Assembly (NCBI RefSeq): GCF_014645515.1
Contig: NZ_BMLW01000002.1
Location: 248,001-312,000, forward strand
DNA: 64,000 nt
Source: Oceanobacillus neutriphilus
GTDB taxonomy: Bacteria; Bacillota; Bacilli; Bacillales; Amphibacillaceae
Direction: 5' to 3'
The translations under genes and the position numbers were made by a program. Shown here piece after piece: positions 47,916 through 56,779 of this stretch. Every line of letters begins with the position of its first letter. Position 1 is the stretch's first letter. The notes under the pieces were generated by a model. It was not told where the DNA came from. It worked only from the letters and a program-made list of their open reading frames with translations, and did not search any database.

Positions 47916-48356
47916 ATGGGAAGAATAGCTTACCGGGATGCAGACGTAGACTTAATGGCAAGGATGATGAGAGCAGAAGCTGAGGGCGAAGGAAAACAAG
48001 GAATGCTTTATGTGGGAAATGTTATTGTTAACCGCGTCGTAGCAGATTGTGGTGATTTTGTTGATTTAAGAACAGTTGATGACGTCATTTTTCATGTACA
48101 AGGAGGAAATTACTCTTTTGAAGCTGTTCAAAAAGGAAATATGTTTTATCAAAGAGCAAGGGAAGCTGAAAAAAAATTAGCAAGACAGACTTTGGAAAGC
48201 TGGAGAAACCACCCGGCAAAATATGCTCTTTGGTACTTTAATCCATATGCACCGTGTCCACCAACATGGTATGACCAGCCATTTTCCGGTCAATTTATGG
48301 ATCATTGTTTTTATGAACCGGCCCCTGGAACATGCGAAAGTGTTTATATGGGGTAA
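47916..48356 (+). CDS. cwlJ: Spore cortex-lytic enzyme CwlJ
   Basis: A 146-residue cell wall hydrolase of the SleB/CwlJ (Hydrolase_2) family with no signal peptide, as CwlJ. The catalytic glutamate region is VDLMARMMRAEAEGEGKQGMLYVGNVIVNR; the C-terminal PAKYALWYFNPYAPCPPTWYDQPF...HCFYEPAPGTCESVY is diagnostic of CwlJ. It degrades cortex peptidoglycan during germination triggered by Ca-dipicolinate and normally needs GerQ, which is not next to it. GAGGTGAGA precedes the ATG. Confidence 0.92.
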   Translation: MGRIAYRDADVDLMARMMRAEAEGEGKQGMLYVGNVIVNRVVADCGDFVDLRTVDDVIFHVQGGNYSFEAVQKGNMFYQRAREAEKKLARQTLESWRNHPAKYALWYFNPYAPCPPTWYDQPFSGQFMDHCFYEPAPGTCESVYMG

Positions 48357-48497
48357 GAGGTTTGCTTTTTGGTGCTTATTTTTCAATAAAAACTGGATGA
48401 ATGGTTTTCTGTGAACAGCGTATTTAATGATGCAATTGGAACCGGATTAATTAAACATGATTATATTCAAAGAATTGTTGATGTATAAAGAAAAATA

Positions 48498-48528
48498 ACC
48501 CCTGCCAAGAATTAATTTGGCAGGGGTT
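48498..48528 (+). terminator. Terminator downstream of cwlJ
   Basis: ACCCCTGCCAA and TTGGCAGGGGT form an 11-bp stem followed by TTTT, 142 bp after cwlJ. Confidence 0.85.
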
Positions 48529-48600
48529 TTAATAAGAAATAATATCGTTTTTCAACTTATTTTTTTAATTCTAAGTATGGATGAATTTAAATTCTCTAAA

Positions 48601-48630
48601 TTGACATATCGTGAAAGTTCGATATATAAT
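48601..48630 (+). promoter_or_regulatory. Promoter of the ArsR gene with palindromic operator; no leader
   Basis: TTGACA (48601-48606) and TATAAT (48625-48630) are consensus with an 18-bp spacer. The palindrome ATATCG-N8-CGATAT (48606-48625) fills the spacer. The ATG starts 7 bp after TATAAT, where transcription should begin. Confidence 0.8.
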
Positions 48631-48637
48631 AACCATC

Positions 48638-48952
48638 ATGGAACCGATTGATGTTTTTAAGGCGTTATCAAATGAAACTCGGCTTAACATTTTGAAATGG
48701 TTGAAGGAACCGGAGAAGCATTTCCCTAAACAAGGTGCTCATTTGCCAAAGGGAGTTAGCGTTAAAGGAGGAGTATGTGTAGGAGATATCCAGGAAAAAG
48801 CGAAAGCTTCTCAATCTACGGTTTCCCAATACCTGAATATGATGCAAAATGCAGGTCTCTTAGAATCTGTTCGTTATGGTCAATGGACTTATTATCGGCG
48901 AAACGAAGAAACATTATCTCGTTTAGCTGAATATTTTAAAACGGAAATCTAA
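48638..48952 (+). CDS. ArsR family winged-helix regulator, probably leaderless
   Basis: A 104-residue ArsR/SmtB-type repressor (FKALSNETRLNILKWL, then GDIQEKAKASQSTVSQYLNMMQNAGLLESVRYGQWTYYRR). It has one Cys and no metal ligand set, so the inducer may not be a metal. There is a long insert of about 20 residues between helix 2 and the recognition helices (EKHFPKQGAHLPKGVSVKGG). No ribosome site precedes the ATG and the promoter places +1 at the start codon. It probably controls itself and the two transporter genes downstream. Confidence 0.85.
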   Translation: MEPIDVFKALSNETRLNILKWLKEPEKHFPKQGAHLPKGVSVKGGVCVGDIQEKAKASQSTVSQYLNMMQNAGLLESVRYGQWTYYRRNEETLSRLAEYFKTEI

Positions 48953-49037
48953 GCTGATTATAGGTTTCTGTTTTTTTACGTCATTATATCGGTTATTCTA
49001 GATATTCAAATATATTGATTTAGGAGGTTAATATTTC

Positions 49038-49466
49038 ATGCGTTACTTAGCATATATTTTAGCAGTATTAGCGGGGGCAGCGCTCAGCTTTGAAAGTGCA
49101 ATATACGGGCAACTTGGAGAAACAATAGGAGAACTTGAAACCAGTTTTTATAACTTCTTTATGGGCACACTCATCATGGGATTATTATGGTTATTCTTCG
49201 GAAAAGGGAGGCTTTCCTATGCGATGGAAGCACCTAAATGGTCCCTTCTTGGAGGAATCCTGGGAGTTGTCTATTTAACAGCTATCGTTATTAGTGTTCC
49301 TTTTGTCGGTGTTGGTATAACAATGGTTACAGTAATTATCGGCCAGCTGATTATGAGTATGGTTATTGAACATTTTGGCTGGTTCGGGATTAAACAAACC
49401 AGTATTAATAAAGAAAAAATATTTGCAGTTATTTCCATGATTATTGCATTGATATTAATTAACTAG
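49038..49466 (+). CDS. DMT family YdcZ (DUF606) transporter subunit 1
   Basis: A 142-residue membrane protein with four to five hydrophobic helices of the YdcZ/DUF606 class in the drug/metabolite transporter superfamily. Landmarks are LAGAALSFESAIYGQLGE and MSMVIEHFGWFGI. Half-size members are usually encoded as pairs that assemble together. AGGAGG precedes the ATG. The substrate is unknown. Confidence 0.87.
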   Translation: MRYLAYILAVLAGAALSFESAIYGQLGETIGELETSFYNFFMGTLIMGLLWLFFGKGRLSYAMEAPKWSLLGGILGVVYLTAIVISVPFVGVGITMVTVIIGQLIMSMVIEHFGWFGIKQTSINKEKIFAVISMIIALILIN

Positions 49467-49477
49467 GAGGTATCATA

Positions 49478-49942
49478 ATGGATATATTAATGATTCTATT
49501 TACTTTATTAGGTGGTATCACATTAAGTGCACAATCATCTGTCCAAGGAACATTCAGCCGGAAAGCCGGAACAATTGAAACAACATTTTTAACCATGCTA
49601 ACCGGGTTAGTGTTTCTAACCATTATTGTTATATTTTTCGGTCAAGGTAATGTACTTGGGATACTTTCAGCACCAGTATGGCAGTTAAGTGCAGCTTTTT
49701 TAGGTACGGGGTTCTTAATTCTATCCGTCATAGCTGTTCCAAGAATTGGGGTCATAGCAACCAATGTTGCCGTTATCAGCGGACAGCTTGCAATTAGCAT
49801 GATGATCGATCATTTTGGCTGGTTCGATAGTTTAGTAATATCCTTCGACTGGAAGCGGCTTGCTGCGATGCTATTTATGATTATTGCTGTTTTTTTCATT
49901 TACCAAGGTAATAAACGCTCCAGCATGGAAGCTAATTCATAA
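49478..49942 (+). CDS. DMT family YdcZ (DUF606) transporter subunit 2
   Basis: A 154-residue paralogue of the gene 11 bp upstream, with the matching LLGGITLSAQSSVQGTFSRKAG and SMMIDHFGWFDS. The two probably form a heterodimer with opposite orientation in the membrane, as in paired small transporters (inference). AGGAGG precedes the ATG. Confidence 0.87.
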   Translation: MDILMILFTLLGGITLSAQSSVQGTFSRKAGTIETTFLTMLTGLVFLTIIVIFFGQGNVLGILSAPVWQLSAAFLGTGFLILSVIAVPRIGVIATNVAVISGQLAISMMIDHFGWFDSLVISFDWKRLAAMLFMIIAVFFIYQGNKRSSMEANS

Positions 49943-50036
49943 ACTTTACTTCAATGAAACAATATAAATTCATAAAAAAAGAGTCCGCATGGACATTCCA
50001 TCCTGACCAGGCAGAGGAAAATGAGCTTATTCTTTT

Positions 50037-50113
50037 ACTTCATGCAAAAATCGGTATCAAAAAGAGGAAATGATGAATTCAGCTTTTTGACGCTGATTTG
50101 CATGAAGTTTTTT
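50037..50113 (+). terminator. Long hairpin terminator of the ArsR-YdcZ operon
   Basis: Arms of about 27 nt (ACTTCATGCAAAAATC...TCAAAAAG against CTTTTTGA...GATTTGCATGAAGT) form a long, slightly imperfect stem with an 18-nt loop, followed by TTTTTT. Confidence 0.85.
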
Positions 50114-50277
50114 ATATCAATCTCCTATAGAGAGTTTTTTACATTATTTTGTTAACTTCTGAAGAAGTATGTCCTTCCTTTTACTGTTATTTCCACCATC
50201 ACTTGAAATAATAAATACAGGAAATCACTAAAAAACACCTCATTTTCGTCGATTTTGTGAAAAACTGAACAAAAGGA

Positions 50278-50334
50278 TTGCAAAAACGAACATTTAGTAT
50301 ATTATAAAAGTATATATTGTGAACTATTTCACAA
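50278..50334 (+). promoter_or_regulatory. Promoter with Rex operator upstream of the 2-hydroxyacid dehydrogenase
   Basis: TTGCAA (50278-50283) and TATTAT (50300-50305) form a promoter with a 16-bp spacer. The palindrome TTGTGAACTATTTCACAA (50317-50334) lies just after the expected start of transcription. It fits the Rex consensus TTGTGAA-N4-TTCACAA exactly, so expression should rise when NADH is high. Confidence 0.75.
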
Positions 50335-50379
50335 ACAAATAATTCATGATCAAATAATTTACTTGAAGAGGTGTGTAAA

Positions 50380-51345
50380 ATGGCAAAAATTTTAGTAGCA
50401 GGAGAAATACCGCAAAAAGGATTAGATATATTAAAGGATCATGAGGTAGAAGTATTTCCAGGAGAAAAGTTAATATCTCAGGATGAGTTAAAGAAGCGTA
50501 TAACAGATAAGGATGCACTTTTAAGTTTACTTTCAACCCCTGTCGGCCAAGAAATTATTGACCAGGCACCGAATTTAAAAATCATTGCAAATTATGGAGC
50601 AGGCTTTAATAACATTGATTTTGAATATGCAGCTTCAAAAGCCATTCCTGTAACTAACACACCGATAGCTTCTACTAATGCAACTGCAGAATTAACTTTT
50701 TCTCTTCTATTAGCAGCAGCCAGAAGAGTGGTAGAAGGTGATGAGGTTTGCCGTACGGTTGGATTTAACGGATGGGCTCCTCTTTATTTCCGTGGCCGTG
50801 AAGTATCAGGGAAAACCATTGGTATTATCGGATTTGGCCAGATCGGTCAAGCCGTTGCTAAAAGAGCTCTAGGATTTGGAATGAAGGTTTTATACTCAGA
50901 TATTAAACAACAGTCATCTGAAGTGGAGAATGCACTGGATGCAACCTATGTATCCCTTGAAGACTTATTGTCACAGTCTGATTTTGTTACAATTAATTCC
51001 GCCTATAACCCAAGTATGAAGCATATGATTAGCACGGAACAATTAGAATTGATGAAACCGACTGCTTACTTAATCAATTGTGCCCGTGGCCCGATTGTTG
51101 AAGAAGCAGCATTAATAAAAGCTTTAGAAGAAAAAGTAATTGAAGGTGCAGCTCTTGATGTATTTGAGTTTGAGCCTGAGATTGGAGAAGGTCTAAAGAA
51201 TTTAAAGAATGTGGTATTAACTCCCCATATCGGTAATGCGACCTTTGAAACACGTGATGCAATGGCTGAGATGGCAGCAGGTAATATATTTAAAGCATTG
51301 GGTGGCGAGGAACCATCTTATGTTATCAATGAAGTAGTAAAATAA
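50380..51345 (+). CDS. D-2-hydroxyacid dehydrogenase (NAD-dependent)
   Basis: A 321-residue enzyme that interconverts a 2-keto acid and a D-2-hydroxyacid with NAD(P). The NAD motif is GFGQIGQAVAKRALGFG; the catalytic residues are Arg in NCARGPIVEE, Glu in FEFEP and His in TPHIGNAT. It is closest in pattern to glyoxylate/hydroxypyruvate reductases. ATG at 50380 follows GAGGTG; a GTG at 50371 is in frame. A Rex site precedes it and a lactate permease follows after a terminator-like hairpin. Confidence 0.93.
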   Translation: MAKILVAGEIPQKGLDILKDHEVEVFPGEKLISQDELKKRITDKDALLSLLSTPVGQEIIDQAPNLKIIANYGAGFNNIDFEYAASKAIPVTNTPIASTNATAELTFSLLLAAARRVVEGDEVCRTVGFNGWAPLYFRGREVSGKTIGIIGFGQIGQAVAKRALGFGMKVLYSDIKQQSSEVENALDATYVSLEDLLSQSDFVTINSAYNPSMKHMISTEQLELMKPTAYLINCARGPIVEEAALIKALEEKVIEGAALDVFEFEPEIGEGLKNLKNVVLTPHIGNATFETRDAMAEMAAGNIFKALGGEEPSYVINEVVK

Positions 51346-51363
51346 TACAGCATTCTTATAGTA

Positions 51364-51392
51364 GTGAGCGGGACATTTAATGTTCCCCTCAC
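51364..51392 (+). terminator. Hairpin between the dehydrogenase and the lactate permease
   Basis: GTGAG...CTCAC with an inner GGGA/TCCC stem is followed by an ACTATTTTTTT tract. It probably gives partial termination inside the unit. Confidence 0.7.
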
Positions 51393-51478
51393 GAACTATT
51401 TTTTTAATGTATGCGTCCTTACCAAAATAGAAGAATAATAGATTAAAACTTCTCAACAACATGAAAGGGTGAAAACCT

Positions 51479-53119
51479 ATGGAATGGTTTCACAATTATG
51501 CAGCCCTTAACGACCATATCGTCCTGACAGCACTTGTCGTTGCAATCCCGATTTTTTTCTTAATCTGGGCATTAACCATTAAGAAAATGAAAGGTCATAT
51601 TGCTGCTTCACTTACTCTAGTATTAGCAATTATTATTGTTGTCTTAGTTTATCAAATGCCAGTTTCCAAAGCTGTTTCAGCCGCTTTATTGGGAATTACC
51701 AATGGTTTATTTCCTATTGGCTGGATTATTTTAGCAGCAGTATTCCTTTATAACCTTACAGTAAAATCAGGAAAATTTGATATTATTAAAGCTTCTATAT
51801 CATCTCTTTCAGAGGATAGAAGAATCCAGGTTCTATTAATTGCCTTCAGTTTTTCAGCGTTTTTAGAAGGTGTCGCAGGACAAGGAGCTCCTGTTGCAAT
51901 TGCAGCTGCGATGTTAATTGGACTTGGATTTGATCCATTAAAAGCTGCTATCATCTGCTTGATAGCCAACGTACCTCCTGTTCCTTTTGGTCCAGTAGGA
52001 ACGCCGACTATCATGTTATCGACCGTTACTGAAATAGATGTATTGAAAATAACTCAAAGTGTCGGCGCCCAAGTGACTATCATTTCTATCATCATACCTA
52101 TTTTTATGATGTTAGTAATGGTTGGATGGAAGAAAACTGTGGAAGTCTTACCGGCAGTACTTGTTACAGGTGTCAGCTTTGCAATTCCGTATTTTCTCAT
52201 TACTCAATTTGTGGGACCGGAGCTTCCTAGTATCATTTCTTCCATTATATCTTTAATTAGCTTAGCCGTATTCTTAAGATTTTGGAAGCCAAAGACCATT
52301 TACCGCTTTGAAAATGATAAAGAAGATGCTGCTTCCAATGCTAAAAAATATTCAGCAAAGGAAATTATGGTAGCCTGGTCTCCATTTATTATCTTGATGG
52401 TGGTTATGTTCATTTGGAGTACACCTGGATTTAAAGGCTTAATCAATGATTTAGAATGGTTTGTTTTGTTAGAAACCTGGCCAGGTTTGGATAATGTATT
52501 CCAGGCTGCACCAATCGTAACAGAACCTGCTCTTTATACAGCTAATTATAAATGGGAATTTATTTCAGCAGCAGGATCAGCCATTATGCTGACAGCGATT
52601 ATTACGCTATTTGTTTTACGTATTAAGCCAAGAACTGCTATAAAGGTTTTAGGCCAAACAGCAAATCAGCTAAAATTTACATTTGTTTCAATTTCCGCTA
52701 TTTTAGGCTTTGCTTATGTGGCGAACTACTCTGGACTATCCTTTACTTTAGGGTTAGCTTTTATAGAGACTGGTAAATTATTTACTATCTTCTCCCCTAT
52801 TATCGGTTGGTTAGGCGTATTCTTAACAGGTTCAGTAACCAACTCAGCTGCGTTATTTGGAAAGATGCAGCAGATTACTGCAACATATTTAGAGTTGAAT
52901 CCGTTATTGACTGTAGCAGCGAATCATACGGGAGCCATTATGGGGAAACTCATCTCTCCTCAATCCATTGCAGTTGCTGCTGGAGCTGCTGGTTTAGCAG
53001 GAAGGGAAAGTGAGATTTTCCGTAAAACAATGAAATATTCCTTAATGTTGCTTGGAATTGTTATCATCATTATTTTAACCCAGGCCTATCTATTCCCTGG
53101 TACATTACCAGAAATTTAA
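51479..53119 (+). CDS. L-lactate permease family transporter (LctP)
   Basis: A 546-residue membrane protein of the LctP/GlcA family with about 13 helices, which exchanges lactate or glycolate with protons. Characteristic segments are SAFLEGVAGQGAPVAIAAAMLIGLGF, NVPPVPFGPVGTPTIML and GVFLTGSVTNSAALFGKMQQ, and the end PQSIAVAAGAAGLAGRE. A ribosome site AAAGGGTGAAA precedes the ATG. Its place between the dehydrogenase and a cupin suggests uptake of the hydroxyacid used next door. Confidence 0.93.
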   Translation: MEWFHNYAALNDHIVLTALVVAIPIFFLIWALTIKKMKGHIAASLTLVLAIIIVVLVYQMPVSKAVSAALLGITNGLFPIGWIILAAVFLYNLTVKSGKFDIIKASISSLSEDRRIQVLLIAFSFSAFLEGVAGQGAPVAIAAAMLIGLGFDPLKAAIICLIANVPPVPFGPVGTPTIMLSTVTEIDVLKITQSVGAQVTIISIIIPIFMMLVMVGWKKTVEVLPAVLVTGVSFAIPYFLITQFVGPELPSIISSIISLISLAVFLRFWKPKTIYRFENDKEDAASNAKKYSAKEIMVAWSPFIILMVVMFIWSTPGFKGLINDLEWFVLLETWPGLDNVFQAAPIVTEPALYTANYKWEFISAAGSAIMLTAIITLFVLRIKPRTAIKVLGQTANQLKFTFVSISAILGFAYVANYSGLSFTLGLAFIETGKLFTIFSPIIGWLGVFLTGSVTNSAALFGKMQQITATYLELNPLLTVAANHTGAIMGKLISPQSIAVAAGAAGLAGRESEIFRKTMKYSLMLLGIVIIIILTQAYLFPGTLPEI

Positions 53120-53125
53120 CTAATC

Positions 53126-53143
53126 ATGTGAAATAATTCACAA
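53126..53143 (+). promoter_or_regulatory. Second Rex-type operator
   Basis: ATGTGAAATAATTCACAA differs from the Rex consensus at one position. It lies between the lactate permease stop and the cupin ribosome site; no clear promoter box is seen beside it. Confidence 0.6.
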
Positions 53144-53163
53144 TTTTAAAGGAGGAAAATAAA

Positions 53164-53520
53164 ATGTCCGAAATGATTAAAGACCGTTTGTTTAAATTAG
53201 AGGAAACAGCGCAATTTGACCCTGAACAGGGAAAAAAAGTAACTTTCTATGAAACACCAAATACTTCAGGTGCCCTTTGGTGCTTAGAACCGGGGCAAGA
53301 GGTGTTCAAACACTCTCATTCCGATGGAGATGACCTTTGGATTTGTCTCCAGGGAACAGGTACTTTCTATCCAGGTAACGGTGAAGAAGTGGAAATCGAA
53401 AAAGGAGATATGATTATTTCCAAACCGGGCCAGCAACATGGAATGAAGAATACAGGGGATGAAAGATTTATCTTTGTCGGTGTAGCAGGCCCAATGCCGA
53501 TGGACGTCATCCGCCATTAA
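53164..53520 (+). CDS. Cupin domain protein
   Basis: A 118-residue single-domain cupin. Motif 1 with metal His residues is FKHSHSDGDDLWICLQGTG; motif 2 is GDMIISKPGQQHGMKNTG. AAAGGAGG precedes the ATG. It follows the permease by 44 bp with a Rex-type site between, so it may assist in hydroxyacid metabolism. No known reaction can be assigned. Confidence 0.85.
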   Translation: MSEMIKDRLFKLEETAQFDPEQGKKVTFYETPNTSGALWCLEPGQEVFKHSHSDGDDLWICLQGTGTFYPGNGEEVEIEKGDMIISKPGQQHGMKNTGDERFIFVGVAGPMPMDVIRH

Positions 53521-53540
53521 CATTCTCATTATATGAAAAA

Positions 53541-53572
53541 AATCTCTGTCCAAAATGGATGGAGATTTTTTT
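53541..53572. terminator. Terminator after the cupin
   Basis: AATCTCTGTCC and GGATGGAGATT form a stem with flanking A-run and T-run (TTTTTTT on the plus strand), so it works in both directions. Confidence 0.9.
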
Positions 53573-53577
53573 CACGA

Positions 53578-53941
53578 TTAAACGTCCCTCTTCGTTATTG
53601 GATATTCCATCCAGGAATCATCCATCTGTTTTTTGTAACTCGAATAGTTACCCGTACAGGTATCAAACTTTATTAAAGGAACTACATTACTTTCCATTGT
53701 ATCCCCATCAATAAAGAAGTGGCTTTGCCCATCCCAAAATACCATTCCCAAATAACTATTATCATTGGACACTTCAGCTGTTGAGATGTGCCCAGCTATG
53801 ATGTCTTTATAGAATGAATTTGTTTCCGCCGGGTATTTCCATATAAATTCGTGCGGTTCTGTTGCATACTTCCATATTTAGTGTATCGAGCATAGCTTCA
53901 TAACATCCATGAATATCACTGATAGCATATATCATTGTCAT
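53578..53941 (-). pseudogene. Decayed serine/threonine-type metallophosphoesterase
   Basis: The first 22 codons from the ATG at 53941, after AAGGTG, read MTMIYAISDIHGCYEAMLDTL, the DxHG start of calcineurin-like phosphatases. The frame then ends at a stop, and another frame carries YKDIIAGHISTAEV and GMVFWDGQSHFFIDGDT, which match the C-terminal GHT and DG motifs. The central part with GDxxDRG and GNHE (about 100 residues) is missing. An internal deletion plus frameshift has destroyed the gene. Confidence 0.82.
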
Positions 53942-54070
53942 TTGAATGCACCTTCTCAGATTATTTATTAGTCATTGATTTGCTCTGCAGCTGTTTCTAT
54001 TTTTTATATACCCTACTGTCAACAATTCTAATAGCATATTTGGATGCATAGCTGGAACAAAACTAATTTT

Positions 54071-55891
54071 TTACTCTGATGCCAAAGGAAAACTAATAAT
54101 GACTTTAAATGTATCTCCATCAATATCTACTTTAAAATCTCCCCCGCTTACGTTCGTAAAGCTTTCCGCAATAGACAATCCCAGACCGCTCCCATCAGCC
54201 GTTCTAGCCTTATCTCCTCTATTAAATCTCTGAAGTATCTCTTCTGCTGTAAAATCTATTTCATAGGAGGCTGTATTTTTTATAGTTATTATTCCTCTGC
54301 CCTCTCTCTTTTCCATCTCTATAAATATTCGTGTTCCATTTAGCGAATACTTCAGGGCATTATCAAGCACATTTTGAATAACTCTATAAAGTTTGTTACT
54401 GTCTGCCACGATTTCTACAGATGAATCAGGAAGCTTCATTTTTATCTTATGTCCTGCTTTTTCTATGTCGTCCTCAATGTCACCTAAAATTTGTTCAATC
54501 AGTGTTTTCATATCAATCGCTTCTAAATGCAAATTTATATCTCCGCTGCTACTTTTGGCTAAATCAAACAAATCTGAAACAATATGCTTTAATCTATCCG
54601 ATTTTTCACTTAGTACCTTAATATAATCTCTTGCCGTTTCTGAAAGGTTTTCTTCTTTAGACAGTAAATCTACATAACTTATAATGGACGTTAACGGTGT
54701 TTTCAAATCATGAGAAACATTAGTCACCAGCTCTATTTTCATTCTTTCCGATTTCATCTGCTCCTCTAAGCTTTCATTGAAGCCTTTGTTTATTTCATCA
54801 TATGTCTTATTATTATATTTTACATACCAGTAGATAAGCACCATCTCAAGAGCTGGCGGGATGATAGCTAAAGGAGGAAGACCGAAGATGAACATGACCG
54901 TAAAAAATACTAAAATAAAACTGGCTATGATGAAAGCCAATTGCCTACGATGCAAATTCCTGGTTAATGGATATTTTGCATACCTCCTGCCATCAATAAA
55001 ACCTTTTAAAAAATCTACTATTTTATCAATAATTTTATATAACAGAAAACCCTTGAGAAACCTTCTATCCTTAAGCTTTCTTACCAGTGCTAATAATCCT
55101 GCTCCAGACAATAAAGTACCAATTGCTGCTATTGTTCCAATTAGATACAGATAAAACTTATGAACCGTAGTTATTTGCAGCACATAATTGTAATAATAGT
55201 GGAGATCGGTTAAATAAATGCAGCAAATTATGACTGGCAGTACAATCAGTGCTAATAAAATTTCACTATATAATGCGTCCAGCCAATTTATTTGTAACGC
55301 TTCTTTATTTGGTTTCCTTCCTGTTACCGTAACTAAATATACGATAAGTACTAATGCTACAATAAAATATACAGCAAATTCAATTACCTGAATGTCTAAT
55401 GTGTCACCAGCAACATTCCATTCCTCCTGCTTATCCTTCATATATTCATCTGGAAAGCCAATATATATGGTTACACCCTCACCAAACAAATACGTAAAAT
55501 TTTCATAAACCTTTCCGTCAGATGTGACTCTGCCCTCTTTATACTCATAGACATGATTGCTGTAGTTCAGAAAATCTTCACGGCTAAAGTCTTCTCTGTT
55601 CGACTGTGTTTCTTTACCATCTGTTATATAATATATATAATTTAAGTCCTCTATTTCTAATATTTCACGATCATTAAAATGTAAGTCTACCTCACTAAAA
55701 GTATTTACCAGCTCATTCATAAATGTATTGCTTTCTTCATATGTTTCCACCATCAGCGGTTCTATATCAAATCTATTCCAATCCACATAAAACAGTTGGA
55801 TGACAGCCAGCACAACCATAGCAATCACTATCAAAAAAGCTATAAATTTAGTTATTGTATTTCTGCTAAAGTTTCTCAATTTTATACCCAA
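54071..55891 (-). CDS. Sensor histidine kinase with multiple membrane helices
   Basis: A 606-residue kinase: a membrane helix (about 12-32), an extracellular loop of about 140 residues, four or five more helices (about 175-375), then a cytoplasmic kinase core with phospho-acceptor in NVSHDLKTPLTSI near residue 394, NALKYS, and GDKARTADGSGLGLSIAES. This architecture is common in VanS-like kinases of Firmicutes that sense cell-envelope stress. The start overlaps the response regulator stop by 26 bp. No obvious target transporter lies beside it. Confidence 0.9.
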   Translation of the reverse strand: MGIKLRNFSRNTITKFIAFLIVIAMVVLAVIQLFYVDWNRFDIEPLMVETYEESNTFMNELVNTFSEVDLHFNDREILEIEDLNYIYYITDGKETQSNREDFSREDFLNYSNHVYEYKEGRVTSDGKVYENFTYLFGEGVTIYIGFPDEYMKDKQEEWNVAGDTLDIQVIEFAVYFIVALVLIVYLVTVTGRKPNKEALQINWLDALYSEILLALIVLPVIICCIYLTDLHYYYNYVLQITTVHKFYLYLIGTIAAIGTLLSGAGLLALVRKLKDRRFLKGFLLYKIIDKIVDFLKGFIDGRRYAKYPLTRNLHRRQLAFIIASFILVFFTVMFIFGLPPLAIIPPALEMVLIYWYVKYNNKTYDEINKGFNESLEEQMKSERMKIELVTNVSHDLKTPLTSIISYVDLLSKEENLSETARDYIKVLSEKSDRLKHIVSDLFDLAKSSSGDINLHLEAIDMKTLIEQILGDIEDDIEKAGHKIKMKLPDSSVEIVADSNKLYRVIQNVLDNALKYSLNGTRIFIEMEKREGRGIITIKNTASYEIDFTAEEILQRFNRGDKARTADGSGLGLSIAESFTNVSGGDFKVDIDGDTFKVIISFPLASE

Positions 55892-56567
55892 TACCCCACA
55901 CCACCTTTAAATATTTAGGTTCTTTAGGAGTTATTTCAATTTTTTCGCGGATACGTCTTATATGGACCATGACAGTGTTTTCAACAGAATACGCAGGCTC
56001 TTTCCACACTTTCTCATAGATTTGTTCAGATGAAAAAACCATACCAGCATTCGTCATTAGAAAATCTAAAATTTTATATTCGGTAGGAGTTAAACGAATA
56101 GGATTGCCATACACGAATAATTGCTTTGATTCCTTATTGAGATTCAATCCTCCAACCACAATTTGAGAATCATTAGTGACATTGCCGATATTCCCTAAAG
56201 TGATATATCGTCTCAGCTGGCTTTTTACTCTGGCAACCAGTTCATCTGGATTAAATGGTTTTGTTATATAATCGTCTGCTCCCATCGATAATCCCAGTAT
56301 TTTATCACTGTCCTCTGACTTTGCTGATATAATAATAATTGGTATATTTTTTTCCTCTCTAATTTTCAAAGTAGTAGAAAGACCATCCAGCTTTGGCATC
56401 ATAACGTCCAGGAGTATTAATTGAATATCATGCTGAACTAAGGCATCCAATGCTTCTAACCCATTGAAAGCCTTCATAACTTTAAATCCTTCCATCGTCA
56501 GAAGCTTATCTAGTGCATTTGCTATTTCCTTGTCATCGTCCACAACTAATATGTTCGCACCTTCCAT
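55866..56567 (-). CDS. OmpR/PhoB family response regulator
   Basis: A 233-residue regulator: receiver with Asp54 (LILLDVMMPKLDG), Thr/Ser and Lys switch residues (IIISAKSEDSDK, DDYITKPFNPDEL), and a winged-helix DNA-binding domain (RLTPTEYKILDFL...VMVHIRRIREKI). The ATG at 56567 follows AGGAGG; the frame is open to 56621. It is co-transcribed and translationally coupled with the kinase. Confidence 0.93.
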   Translation of the reverse strand: MEGANILVVDDDKEIANALDKLLTMEGFKVMKAFNGLEALDALVQHDIQLILLDVMMPKLDGLSTTLKIREEKNIPIIIISAKSEDSDKILGLSMGADDYITKPFNPDELVARVKSQLRRYITLGNIGNVTNDSQIVVGGLNLNKESKQLFVYGNPIRLTPTEYKILDFLMTNAGMVFSSEQIYEKVWKEPAYSVENTVMVHIRRIREKIEITPKEPKYLKVVWGIGYKIEKL

Positions 56568-56779
56568 AACGTACCTCCTATAACCTATATATCTACAATA
56601 ACGATTTAATCTTTCAATCATATGTATATAAATCTTACAAATTTCTTAATATACTAAATGAATTATACCTTGAAGCAGGTTAATCGGATAGGTTATTTCC
56701 AGGAATGCTTACATTTTGATAAGCTTACGACTTCAAAAAATTTACAGCACTTATGTCACTATTTCTCCCCATATAAAAT

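Larger units (their letters stand above)
49943..50379. other. Intergenic with long hairpin and Rex-controlled promoter
   Basis: It holds the terminator at 50037-50113 and the promoter/operator at 50278-50334, listed separately. A second, weaker half of a Rex-like palindrome (TTGTGAAAAACTGAACAA) lies at 50255-50272. Confidence 0.6.

Noticed and set aside
48411..48488. Short GTG frame that loosely resembles a SinI-type helix segment
   Set aside because: Only 25 residues, no ribosome site, and the resemblance rests on a few helix positions.
49954..50073. 39-residue plus-strand frame after the YdcZ pair
   Set aside because: No ribosome site and its 3' third forms one arm of the long terminator hairpin.
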